Below, piece by piece: positions 10,201-16,609 of a stretch of DNA of 64,000 nt. The notes under the pieces were generated by a model, which worked only from the letters and a program-made list of their open reading frames with translations, ran no database searches and had not been told where the DNA came from. The number at the start of each line of letters is the position of its first letter. Positions within the stretch are counted from its first letter, which is position 1. Both the position numbers and the translations under genes were made by a program. Source of the DNA: Streptococcus mitis (lineage in GTDB: Bacteria > Bacillota > Bacilli > Lactobacillales > Streptococcaceae); NCBI RefSeq assembly GCF_000722695.1, contig NZ_JPFU01000013.1, positions 496,001-560,000 of the forward strand, written 5' to 3'.

Positions 10201-13200
10201 TCTCCTGTGGCAGTATTTACGAAGCTATCGCCATCTTTTCCGTCTCTTGGTGTTGGATCTACTTTTCCGTTTAATACTTCTTTACCATCACGTCCAGCTG
10301 CTCCATCTTGGCCGTCTTTTACAATTGATGTTTGAACGAGGGTATCAGTTCCTTCTGTATAGTTTCCATCGCCATCTTTGTCAATGTAGAAGGTTAGAGT
10401 AGTTTGTTTCTTGACTTCATCACGTTCTGCTTTAACTTTTGGTGTTTGGCCGTCTACTCCATTTTTAACGATTGTTGTAAGAGCTGGACGACCTTCTGGT
10501 TGAGTGATAGTGATGGTGTGTGTGCCATCATGGTTGTCTGTCACTGTTACTTCTGGTGTGAAGCCGTCTTTTCCGTTTTCACCTTTATCCCCTTTTGGTC
10601 CTTTGATGTTGCCAATTTGGTTCCAGTTTCCGCCTTCTTTCTTATAAACATCACCTGTAGTTGCATCGATATAAGTATCACCATCTTTACCATCATTTGC
10701 TGTTGGGGCATTAGGTCCACTTAATAATTCAGCACCATTACGACCATCTGTACCAGAAGCTCCATCTGCACCATTACGTCCATTTGTACCATTCAAGATA
10801 TCACTTGTACCAATTAATTCATCCACACCTGGATCGTATTTACCATTACCATTGTTATCATAGTATGCTGTAATACGAGTACCCTCTACTGGTTGTGGTG
10901 CTGGTGCTGTAGATGGGGCGTCTGCTAATGCTCTTCTTACTCTTCCGCTTCTTTGATTATTCAGTCTTACTGCTGCTTCTGCTAAGGCATTTAAGTCAAT
11001 AGTTGGTGTACGTCCATCTTTTCCGTCTTTTACATTAACAGTTACAGGTTCTTCACCAGGAATAGTAAATGTAATATCAGTACTACGGCCGTCTGCTCCA
11101 CGAGCAGTTGTGATTTTTGGAGTTTTTCCGTCACGTCCCGTTGCTCCTGTTTCACCACGGTCTCCACGTTCTCCTTTTTCACCTTGCGCTCCAGTTAGAC
11201 CACGTTCGCCTTGGTCCCCTTTTTCACCTTTAGCACCATCTGCAATGACAACTTCTTTTAGTTTTGTATCGTCTGCATCAAATTCGTTGTTATCATTTTG
11301 GTCATAATAGAAGATAACGGTCGTTGTTTTATCTGCTTCATTTCGTTGAGTCGCAACTAATGGACTTGCGCCATCGAAACCATCTCTTACAACAGTACTT
11401 GTAACATTACCTCTACCGTCGTTAATAGTAATAGTGTGAGTACCGTCTTCTTTATTATCTTTAACGGTTACGGTTGGAGTTACACCGTCACGACCTGCCT
11501 GACCTTGGGCTCCTGTTAGACCGCGTTCGCCTCGGTCCCCTTTTTCACCTTTAGCACCTTGGGCTCCTGTTAGACCGCGTTCGCCTCGATCTCCTTTTTC
11601 ACCTTTAGCACCTTTAGCTCCAGTGAGACCACGTTCGCCTCGGTCTCCTTTTTCACCTTTAGCTCCAGTGAGACCACGTTCGCCTCGGTCTCCTTTTTCA
11701 CCTTTAGCTCCAGTGAGACCGCGTTCGCCTTGGTCTCCTTTTTCACCTTTAGCTCCAGTGAGACCGCGTTCGCCTTGGTCTCCTTTTTCACCTTTAGCTC
11801 CAGTTAAACCGCGTTCACCTCGGTCTCCTTTTTCACCTTTAGCTCCAGTGAGACCACGTTCGCCTTGGTCTCCTTTTTCACCTTTGGCTCCTGTTAAACC
11901 ACGTTCGCCTTGGTTCCCTTTTTCACCTTGGGCTCCATCTTTAATAGCGATTCTTTGAACAAGTTCATCTACACCTTCTGTATAAACCCCGTTGCCATCG
12001 TTATCAAGATAGAAAGTAAGATTATTTGTATCACCGATTTTATTTTGATCAACACGTGGTTTTACTGTATCGATTAGCTCTTTAGCAACACCAATTTGCA
12101 GAATACGTGGCTTAGCTTCTTTAGTGACACTATTACTAATTGGCAATCCTAGAATTGTTTCGTTACCAAATCGATGGACTTTATAGGTAATTTGACGTTG
12201 TCCTTTTTCACCTTCTCTGACTAATCTAGTTTGGCCTTCTGGCAACTTACTTGTTGGAAGATAGACAGTTTGGAAATCAATGTCTTCTGTAACAGCCTTG
12301 TTACTAGAACCACCATTTGGATTGGCATCCAAGTATAGTGGGTTTGCTCTATAATAATAGTTAGAGTTACTGTATGGATCATTGCTAGTAGCAGCACCGC
12401 CACCACCTTGATCCACGTTAAAAGTAACAGGTTTCAAACGGACAGACAAATCACCATTTGGATTGTTGATTGGCAAACTGAATCTGATTGTCTGTTGCAT
12501 ACTTGTTTCAGTAGCAGAGGTCATAGTATATCCTGAGTGAGATACAAAGTTGGCACCCTGTCTAATAGGTTTTGATTGCTCTCTTAATCTTGGAGTTGTG
12601 ATAGTTGCATTTGAAGGATTTCCAAATCCATCCCCTTTATCCAAGATAAAGTTATTATTAACAAATTCACCTGGACCAGAATATTGAATTGTGAAATTCA
12701 ATCTATTACCTTGACGTACTGTTGTTACATCGTAATGAATTGAATTACCACCACGTGCGTTCCCATAGCCGCGGAAACTATAACTACGACCAGCTTGACT
12801 AATATCTGCAAATGCAACTGTATTTCCAGAACCTGAGACAATTGGGTTGACTGGATTGCTCGCTGCTCTAAAACCACTATGCCCCTTCTCCAAGTCTTCC
12901 TTACGAATAGCTGGATTTTGGCGAGCATCAGAAAGGCTTAAACCTGGTTTCAAGATTTCATTAGTTGTTTTTGGAGCTGAAGACGCTTCAACTATAGCAG
13001 CTCTGCTAGTTGGCAAAACAACACTATCAAGAGCGGAACGATTAGTTGTAGGAGCTTGCTTAGTTTCTTCTTCTGCTTCATCTGCATTAGCTTTCTTCGC
13101 TACAGAAGTTTCTGATACAGTTCCTTTATCGGAGTTAGAACGGAGTTCCAGTCCAATGACAGCTGATTGAATAGATGACTCTGCTGCTAATAATTCAGCT

Positions 13201-13712
13201 TCAGTTGCATCTGCTTTCCCAAGCAAACTTTGACCAGCTTGGATACTTGCTTTCAAGTTTGCAGCACTAGCTTCTGTATATAATTTTGCTTCTAATTTTT
13301 TTGCACGCGAAAGAGCCGTTAACAATTTTGATTTATCAACTGCACTTTGATGAGAAATTTCCTCTTTTTCCACTTTAGGCTCTTCAACATTTTCTACAGC
13401 TGCCTTAACAACTTCAGATTTAGCTGGAGTCACCTCTACTGGATTAACAACAGTTGGAGCTGGGTAGGTAGTTTCTTTCTTAGATGTAGAAACTTCTACT
13501 GGTTTAGTAGCTTCTGCTATCTTATCAACAGAAACACTGTTAGTAACTTCTGCATAATGTTCATCTGCTTGTACTGTTTGGGCCTTGGCTCCTGCTCCTA
13601 GGACTAAGGCTGTCCCGAGCAAGACACTAGCTGCCCCAAAGTGATACTTGCGAATAGAGAAACGTTGTTGCATTTTATACCAATCAAATGATTTTCTCTG
13701 TACCTGTTTCAT
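4272..13712 (-). CDS. pclA: Giant collagen-like LPXTG surface protein, PclA type
   Basis: A 3146-residue cell-wall protein. Residues 1-49 are a YSIRK-type signal peptide. A FIVAR-like helical region lies at about 125-190, a unique N-terminal domain at about 285-460, and a G5-like domain near 470-540. Nine 15-residue Gly-X-Y units occur at about 590-740, with a second Gly-X-Y run at about 823-863. Six near-identical modules of 150-153 residues follow at about 1130-2045, each with an EF-hand-like loop (DKDGDGNYTEGTD) and Gly-X-Y linkers. Then come about 14 units of roughly 33 residues (DNGDGTHTITV type). A final Gly-X-Y tail ends in Cys2974 and Cys2976, followed by a Pro-rich wall-spanning region and LPETG with a membrane tail. 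Paired basic motifs occur near 923 and 2305. It resembles pneumococcal PclA, linked to adherence and invasion. The divergent Mga-like gene is its likely regulator. Confidence 0.9.
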   Translation of the reverse strand: MKQVQRKSFDWYKMQQRFSIRKYHFGAASVLLGTALVLGAGAKAQTVQADEHYAEVTNSVSVDKIAEATKPVEVSTSKKETTYPAPTVVNPVEVTPAKSEVVKAAVENVEEPKVEKEEISHQSAVDKSKLLTALSRAKKLEAKLYTEASAANLKASIQAGQSLLGKADATEAELLAAESSIQSAVIGLELRSNSDKGTVSETSVAKKANADEAEEETKQAPTTNRSALDSVVLPTSRAAIVEASSAPKTTNEILKPGLSLSDARQNPAIRKEDLEKGHSGFRAASNPVNPIVSGSGNTVAFADISQAGRSYSFRGYGNARGGNSIHYDVTTVRQGNRLNFTIQYSGPGEFVNNNFILDKGDGFGNPSNATITTPRLREQSKPIRQGANFVSHSGYTMTSATETSMQQTIRFSLPINNPNGDLSVRLKPVTFNVDQGGGGAATSNDPYSNSNYYYRANPLYLDANPNGGSSNKAVTEDIDFQTVYLPTSKLPEGQTRLVREGEKGQRQITYKVHRFGNETILGLPISNSVTKEAKPRILQIGVAKELIDTVKPRVDQNKIGDTNNLTFYLDNDGNGVYTEGVDELVQRIAIKDGAQGEKGNQGERGLTGAKGEKGDQGERGLTGAKGEKGDRGERGLTGAKGEKGDQGERGLTGAKGEKGDQGERGLTGAKGEKGDRGERGLTGAKGEKGDRGERGLTGAKGAKGEKGDRGERGLTGAQGAKGEKGDRGERGLTGAQGQAGRDGVTPTVTVKDNKEDGTHTITINDGRGNVTSTVVRDGFDGASPLVATQRNEADKTTTVIFYYDQNDNNEFDADDTKLKEVVIADGAKGEKGDQGERGLTGAQGEKGERGDRGETGATGRDGKTPKITTARGADGRSTDITFTIPGEEPVTVNVKDGKDGRTPTIDLNALAEAAVRLNNQRSGRVRRALADAPSTAPAPQPVEGTRITAYYDNNGNGKYDPGVDELIGTSDILNGTNGRNGADGASGTDGRNGAELLSGPNAPTANDGKDGDTYIDATTGDVYKKEGGNWNQIGNIKGPKGDKGENGKDGFTPEVTVTDNHDGTHTITITQPEGRPALTTIVKNGVDGQTPKVKAERDEVKKQTTLTFYIDKDGDGNYTEGTDTLVQTSIVKDGQDGAAGRDGKEVLNGKVDPTPRDGKDGDSFVNTATGDVFVKKNNTWEQAGNIKGPKGDKGENGHDGFTPEVTLTDNHDGTHTITITQPEGRPALTTIVKNGVDGQTPKVKAVRDEAKKQTTLTFYIDKDGDGNYTEGTDTLVQTSIVKDGQDGAAGQAGRDGKEVLNGKVDPTPRDGKDGDSFVNTATGDVFVKKNNTWEQAGNIKGPKGDKGENGRDGFTPEVTVTDNHDGTHTITITQPEGRPAVTTIVKNGVDGQTPKVKAVRDEAKKQTTLTFYIDKDGDGNYTEGTDTLIQTSIVKDGAAGQAGRDGKEVLNGTVDPTPRDGKDGDSFVNTATGDVFVKKNNTWEQAGNIKGPKGDKGENGRDGFTPEVTVTDNHDGSHTIIITQPEGRPAVTTIVKNGVDGQTPKVKAVRDEAKKQTTLTFYIDKDGDGNYTEGTDTLVQTSIVKDGQDGAAGQAGRDGKEVLNGKVDPQPRDGKDGDSFVNTATGDVFVKKNNTWEQAGNIKGPKGDKGENGRDGFTPEVTVTDNHDGTHTITITQPEGRPALTTIVKNGENGQTPKVKAVRDEAKKQTTLTFYIDKDGDGNYTEGTDTLVQTSIVKDGQDGAAGQAGRDGKEVLNGKVDPQPRDGKDGDSFVNTATGDVFVKKNNTWEQVGNIKGPKGDKGENGKDGFTPEVSVTDNHDGSHTITVTQPEGRPAVTTTIKNGVDGQTPKVKAERDETKKQTTLTFYIDKDGDGNYTEGTDTLVQTSIVKDGQDGAAGQAGRDGKEVLNGKVDPTPRDGKDGDSFVNTATGDVFVKKNNTWEQAGNIKGPKGDKGENGRDGFTPEVTLTDNHDGTHTITITQPEGRPALTTIVKNGVDGQTPKVKAERDEAKKQITLTFYIDKDGDGNYTEGTDTLVQTSIVKDGEKGEDGKTPEVTVTPGKDGHSSDITFTVPGKDPVTVNVKNGENGLNGKTPKVDLLRVEGKNGNPSHTIVTFYTDENNDGKYTPGTDELLGSEMIKDGAKGADGRDGKSLLTVKEGKETKVYQEDPANPGQPLTPDRPLAVIRDGVDGKSPTVTAARKEEVDHKGVEITVDNHDGSQPTTVFVHDGAKGETGANGQNGQTPTVTTQRGADGHSTVVTITTPGKEPVTFTVRDGLDGHNGNNGRTPKIDLQPYINGEDSFRRARRSVGNNPDEVSGHPNSRATSSDNADGTHVTVYFDNNGNNHYDPGVDELISERDVLNGVNGENGASGRDGRNGSELLSGNIAPNPKDGKNGDTYIDSSTGDVYRKQNGAWNKTGNIRGPQGAKGDTPEVTAKPGTDGHSTDITITTPGKDPVTVNVKNGKDGKSLIAKKEGNETKIFVEDPERPGQPLDSTKPLATVLDGLKGDKGENGADGKSPVVTVTDNGDGTHSITVRNGDGSESTTKVKDGKDGKTATITTTENPDGSHTITVTNPDGTSKETVVKNGKDGKTPKVEVTDNNDGTHTVKVTDGEGNITNAIIKDGKDGKAASATTRENPDGSHTVTITNPDGTKNEFVVKNGRDGVDGRTPTASVRDNGDGSHTIVITNPEGVTTETIVRDGKSPKVTITDEQNGTHKISVLNGDGTTTETIVKDGKSPVATVTDNHDGTYTIRVENGNGTVSETTVRDGKSPTAKVVDNGDGTHTITVVNSDGTTTTTTVRDGKEPKLEIIDNNNGSHTIKVTGADGKETTTTIFDGKSPKANIVDNGDGTHTLTIVDSDGREYKSIIKDGKDGKDGVSPTVTVKNNNDGTHVVTIINPDGSKTEMVIKDGKDGKSPKVSVEDNGNGSHTITIINSDGTVTKTVVKDGKDGRDGRDGRDGKDGKDGKDGKCGCQDKPVTPSNDKPVPPTPNVLEGPTFAMPEPPVYELPELNGGVPGMPEVAEVPELDIPTVPAQPTPEVPVKPVPAQPTPNVPIPEVPVQPTPVVPTPEVSVKPVPAVPEQPVVPTPAQPATPVNANPVVSTTVKENHGDKLPETGSQSDYISVLLGSGILLSLYVGRRKED
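7581..10316 (-). repeat. Six tandem 450/459-bp repeats inside pclA
   Basis: The same anchor (TTTAACGATG or its variant) recurs at 7581, 8040, 8499, 8958, 9408, 9867 and 10317. Intervals are 459, 459, 459, 450, 459 and 450 bp. The two short units each lack one 9-bp Gly-X-Y triplet, so the frame is kept. The units are nearly identical, which makes the copy number prone to change by recombination and prone to assembly collapse. Confidence 0.95.
11490..11945 (-). repeat. Tandem 45-bp collagen-like repeats in pclA
   Basis: Nine units encode the 15-residue pattern GEKGDRGERGLTGAK with small variations (N/D, Q/R). Two of the units carry an extra GAK triplet. The Gly-X-Y register is unbroken, consistent with a triple helix stabilised by charged pairs. 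Confidence 0.95.
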
Positions 13713-14083
13713 ATTCTTTACCTCAATATAATTTTATACTATACAATTTACATCTATTTTTTATATAATTCAATATAGTTTTACAAATTAACATATAGTA
13801 TTTTTTCCCTCAAGATTCATTTAAATTGTTCTAATCAAAGTGAATTTACTGACAAAAAAATGATTCTCATATTTTGGTACAAATGGTACAGAAAAATAAT
13901 ATAGAGGTAAAAATGTAATCGCAAAATCAATACAAATATTCCATTAATATTTAATTGCCTTCCTATATTCGATTCATAAATATTGTTTTAAGATCAAATC
14001 GGATTATTCTCCATCTTAACAATATCAATATTAGCATTTTTATTATAGACTATGATATAATGAGCTTAGGAGGATAGAACCCT
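13713..14083. promoter_or_regulatory. Divergent regulatory region between pclA and the mga-like gene
   Basis: A 371-bp, very AT-rich region. The mga-like side has TATAAT at 14056-14061 and a ribosome site TAGGAGGA at 14067-14074. The pclA side has an AT-rich TATAGTATAAAA stretch 25-40 bases before GAGGT and the ATG at 13712. No clear -35 is visible for either, which fits activator-dependent promoters. This is the obvious target for the adjacent Mga-family protein. Confidence 0.55.
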
Positions 14084-15568
14084 ATGAGATCTCTATTATC
14101 TACAAAAGAACAACGACAATTGCGACTACTTGAAATACTCATTCAGAAACGAGATTGGATACGTCTAAACGAATTAGCACAGACTTTAGAATGCACTGAG
14201 CGTATCCTGAAAAATGACTTAAACGAACTACGAACAGCATTCCCAACCTTCAAAATCCAATCTTCTATCAATGGCATTATGCTAAATCTAGATACAGCGG
14301 CAAGTATAGAAGATATTTATATTTATTTCCTCAGTCATTCCCAATCTTTTCAGTTATTAGAATATATGTTTTTTAACGAAGGATTGCCTATTTACCGAAC
14401 TGTAGAAAAACTGCATTCTAGTAATGCCAATCTTTATCGTTTAGGAAATCGAATCACCACCATTCTCTCGAAACAATTCCAAATTGAACTGTCTTTTACT
14501 CCAACATCCCTGAATGGAAATGAAATCGATATTCGCTATTTTTATGCCCAATACTTTTCAGAGCGGTATTATTTTCTAGACTGGCCTTTCCCAGATATTT
14601 CTGAAAAAGTCATAACAGAGTTCGCTGACTACTTCTATAAATCCACAAATTACCCAATGCGATTTGCAATCTATAGAATGTATAAGCTGATGCTCGCAAT
14701 TAGTATTCATCGAGTAAAAAATGGACATTTCATTGATTTACCGAATCATTTTTACCAAGACTACTATCCTGTTTTAATGAATTTACCAGATTTTGAGGAC
14801 AAGCTTGCATACTTCTCTCAACAATTTGGACTGGAAATGACTCCAGATATTGTGGCCCAAATTTTCATTTCCTTTCTTCAAAATGATATTTTTCTAGATC
14901 CACAGCAATTCTTTGATTCTCTAAATAAAAATGAGGAATCTCGCTATTCTTATCAGTTATTAAGCCAAATTTTGGAACGATTATCTAAAGCATTTAATAT
15001 TAAATTTGCTAATCATGATGAGCTCATTTGGCACCTACACAATACAGCTTATTTTGAAAGACAGGAAACCTTTTCAACACCACTCTTATTTGAGCAAAAG
15101 GGAATTACACTAGAAAAGTTCAAGGTCTATTTCCCAGACTTTATGGAAAGTGCTCGTCAAGAACTGGCTCAATATCGGCAAGCAATCGGGCAACATGATT
15201 ATCCTGAACAATTAGAGCACTTGATTTACACCCTCTTCACCCATGCAGAAAATATCACTACTCAATTATTAGCCAATCGACCACCTATCAAGGTTTTGAT
15301 TATCAGTAACTTTGACCATGCCCTATCCCTCACCTTAATGGATATGCTTTCCTATTACTGTAATAATCGCTTTACCTTCGATATTTGGGATCAATTGGAA
15401 ACAAGTCCTGAAATTTTAAATCAGACAGATTATGACATCATCGTGTCTAATTTCTATATTCCTGGCATCACTAAAAAGTTTATTTGCCGAAACCATCTGT
15501 CAATCATGGATTTGGTCAATCATCTTAATACTTTATCAAATGAGATTCATTTGTCCAACTCTTTATAA
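14084..15568 (+). CDS. Mga-family transcriptional regulator
   Basis: A 494-residue protein with the layout of Mga/AtxA-type virulence regulators. Residues about 10-60 form a first helix-turn-helix (RLNELAQTLECTERILKNDL), and a second Mga-type DNA-binding region follows to about 170. Two PRD-like helical regions occupy about 170-390. A C-terminal EIIB-like fold starts near 405 with a KVLIISNFDHA strand. PRD domains in this family can be phosphorylated by the sugar phosphotransferase system, tying expression to carbon status. It is transcribed away from pclA with its own -10 and strong ribosome site, and ends in a bidirectional terminator. The likely target is pclA, and perhaps the nearby glycosidase genes; that is inferred from position only. 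It is not obviously a copy of MgaSpn or RlrA. Confidence 0.8.
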   Translation: MRSLLSTKEQRQLRLLEILIQKRDWIRLNELAQTLECTERILKNDLNELRTAFPTFKIQSSINGIMLNLDTAASIEDIYIYFLSHSQSFQLLEYMFFNEGLPIYRTVEKLHSSNANLYRLGNRITTILSKQFQIELSFTPTSLNGNEIDIRYFYAQYFSERYYFLDWPFPDISEKVITEFADYFYKSTNYPMRFAIYRMYKLMLAISIHRVKNGHFIDLPNHFYQDYYPVLMNLPDFEDKLAYFSQQFGLEMTPDIVAQIFISFLQNDIFLDPQQFFDSLNKNEESRYSYQLLSQILERLSKAFNIKFANHDELIWHLHNTAYFERQETFSTPLLFEQKGITLEKFKVYFPDFMESARQELAQYRQAIGQHDYPEQLEHLIYTLFTHAENITTQLLANRPPIKVLIISNFDHALSLTLMDMLSYYCNNRFTFDIWDQLETSPEILNQTDYDIIVSNFYIPGITKKFICRNHLSIMDLVNHLNTLSNEIHLSNSL

Positions 15569-15573
15569 GCTAG

Positions 15574-15612
15574 AAAAAACTCAGCAATACTTTTCCTTGC
15601 TGAGTTTTCTTC
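15574..15612. terminator. Bidirectional terminator between the mga-like gene and yaaA copy 1
   Basis: AAAACTCAGCAA pairs with TTGCTGAGTTTT around a 9-nt loop, flanked by A and T runs on both sides. The two genes converge here. Confidence 0.85.
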
Positions 15613-15625
15613 TTTTATCCTTATT

Positions 15626-16354
15626 TTATACCTTCTTTACAAAAACCAATTCCTGTGGCTGGGACAGGTCTTCTCTGTAGACAAATCCTGCAAAGCTTAA
15701 GAGGCGAGCTTCCTCCACCGTCTGTACTTGATTTTCTATCAGGGCCGTTAGGAAGGCTCCACGCGCTTTCTTGGAAATGGTTGAATGAATCTTCAGCTGA
15801 CCACCCTTGTCCTCCATGAATTTGAAGGTTACCATCTTTTCTCTGATTTCCTTAGAAAATACAGTCTCAAATTCTGATGACAAGAGGGAGAAAATTAGGT
15901 CTTCACCATTCATAGCCTCATCATAGGCTGCCTTCCAATGGCTCTTCAAAGTCTTACCAGCGACTTTTAACTTCATCAAAAAGTCCAAACGGTGAGGGGC
16001 CATAGGTGACAAGGCTGGAATGACACCGTACAAAGCCGAGGTGATGAAGACATGATTTTCAAGATAGGCTTGTTCTGCCTCTGTCAATTTATCTCGCTTG
16101 ATATGGCGGTACATGAGCCCATCAAAAAGTTTCAAGGCTGGGTAGTGTTGAGCAGTTTGTGTTTTCAAAGCTTGGATATGTTGAAATTCTTCCGCCGCCT
16201 TATCGACTGATACCTTATAAAAACTCTCCAATTGACTAGCAGAATAGAGAGCTAAGGCATCCAGAACGGCCTGACTTTCTGGTCTTAAAGGAGTTGTCTC
16301 GATACTCGGCAAGTCTGTGTTCATTTCTTTTGCTGTTGGGATTAAAATTTTCAT
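15626..16354 (-). CDS. yaaA: YaaA family protein (UPF0246), copy 1
   Basis: A 242-residue cytosolic protein of the YaaA/DUF328 family. In E. coli YaaA limits free iron and DNA damage during peroxide stress, which would fit a hydrogen-peroxide-producing streptococcus. It opens with MKILIPTAKEMNTD and includes the conserved FDGLMYRHI and FITSALYGV segments. By my count it differs from copy 2 at about 23 of 242 positions, with eight of the differences clustered at residues 147-158. The ATG has no ribosome site: the extended -10 lies 6 bases upstream, so translation is probably leaderless. Both copies are full length and look intact. Confidence 0.85.
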   Translation of the reverse strand: MKILIPTAKEMNTDLPSIETTPLRPESQAVLDALALYSASQLESFYKVSVDKAAEEFQHIQALKTQTAQHYPALKLFDGLMYRHIKRDKLTEAEQAYLENHVFITSALYGVIPALSPMAPHRLDFLMKLKVAGKTLKSHWKAAYDEAMNGEDLIFSLLSSEFETVFSKEIREKMVTFKFMEDKGGQLKIHSTISKKARGAFLTALIENQVQTVEEARLLSFAGFVYREDLSQPQELVFVKKV

Positions 16355-16389
16355 ATTAATAGTGTAGCATATTTTTTTGCCGCTACCAA
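16355..16389 (-). promoter_or_regulatory. yaaA copy 1 promoter (extended -10, leaderless)
   Basis: A -35 TTGGTA (16384-16389), a 17-bp spacer ending in TGC, and a -10 TACACT (16361-16366) are followed by six bases and the ATG. The predicted start site is the A of the ATG. Confidence 0.65.
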
Positions 16390-16432
16390 GGAATTCATCT
16401 GAAAAGAGACTGGGGAAAAGTCTTAAACCTCA

Positions 16433-16478
16433 GAAAAAACGCATCCTATTAGGTGTTCAAAACTCTAATACGATGCGC
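16433..16478 (-). terminator. Terminator downstream of bgaA
   Basis: On the minus strand a long stem (CGCATC-G-TATTAG pairing with CTAATA-G-GATGCG) is followed by six T. The same hairpin class precedes yaaA copy 2 at 40855-40900. Confidence 0.75.
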
Positions 16479-16609
16479 TTTATCATGCAAGGATCTACTA
16501 TATTTCTCCTCAAATTGAGGTTCTATATCATAGTAGCTCTGCTCATCCACCGATTCAATTTTTAATCCTCGATCAATTTATAAAAATCAGAATGCTTTAG
16601 AGATAAAGT

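Larger units (their letters stand above)
15630..16480 (-). repeat. Left copy of the terminator-promoter-yaaA direct repeat
   Basis: This block matches 40053-40905 in the same orientation, with an offset of 24,423 bp and no length change across yaaA and its promoter. It includes, in transcription order, a hairpin terminator, the conserved promoter and yaaA. Similarity stops just past the yaaA stop codon on one side and fades beyond the hairpin on the other. The block brackets the three glycosidase genes. Confidence 0.9.

Noticed and set aside
7581..10316. Regularly spaced repeats that could be taken for a CRISPR or satellite array
   Set aside because: The period of about 459 bp is in frame and codes for a continuous repeated protein module; there are no short spacers.
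8127..10724. Several plus-strand 80-130 residue ORFs opposite the pclA modules
   Set aside because: They recur with the repeat period and have no ribosome sites, so they are antisense shadows.
11623..11958. Plus-strand ORF rich in Arg-Pro-Ser opposite the collagen-like repeats of pclA
   Set aside because: It is the mirror frame of GEKGDRGERG codons; no start signals or independent features.
13980..13995. TTTTAAGA as part of a CiaR site
   Set aside because: CiaR sites need a TTTAAG direct repeat spaced by five bases; only one half is present.
15432..15680. ORF at the end of the mga-like gene running into the terminator
   Set aside because: Out of frame with the regulator and crosses the terminator hairpin; no independent signals.
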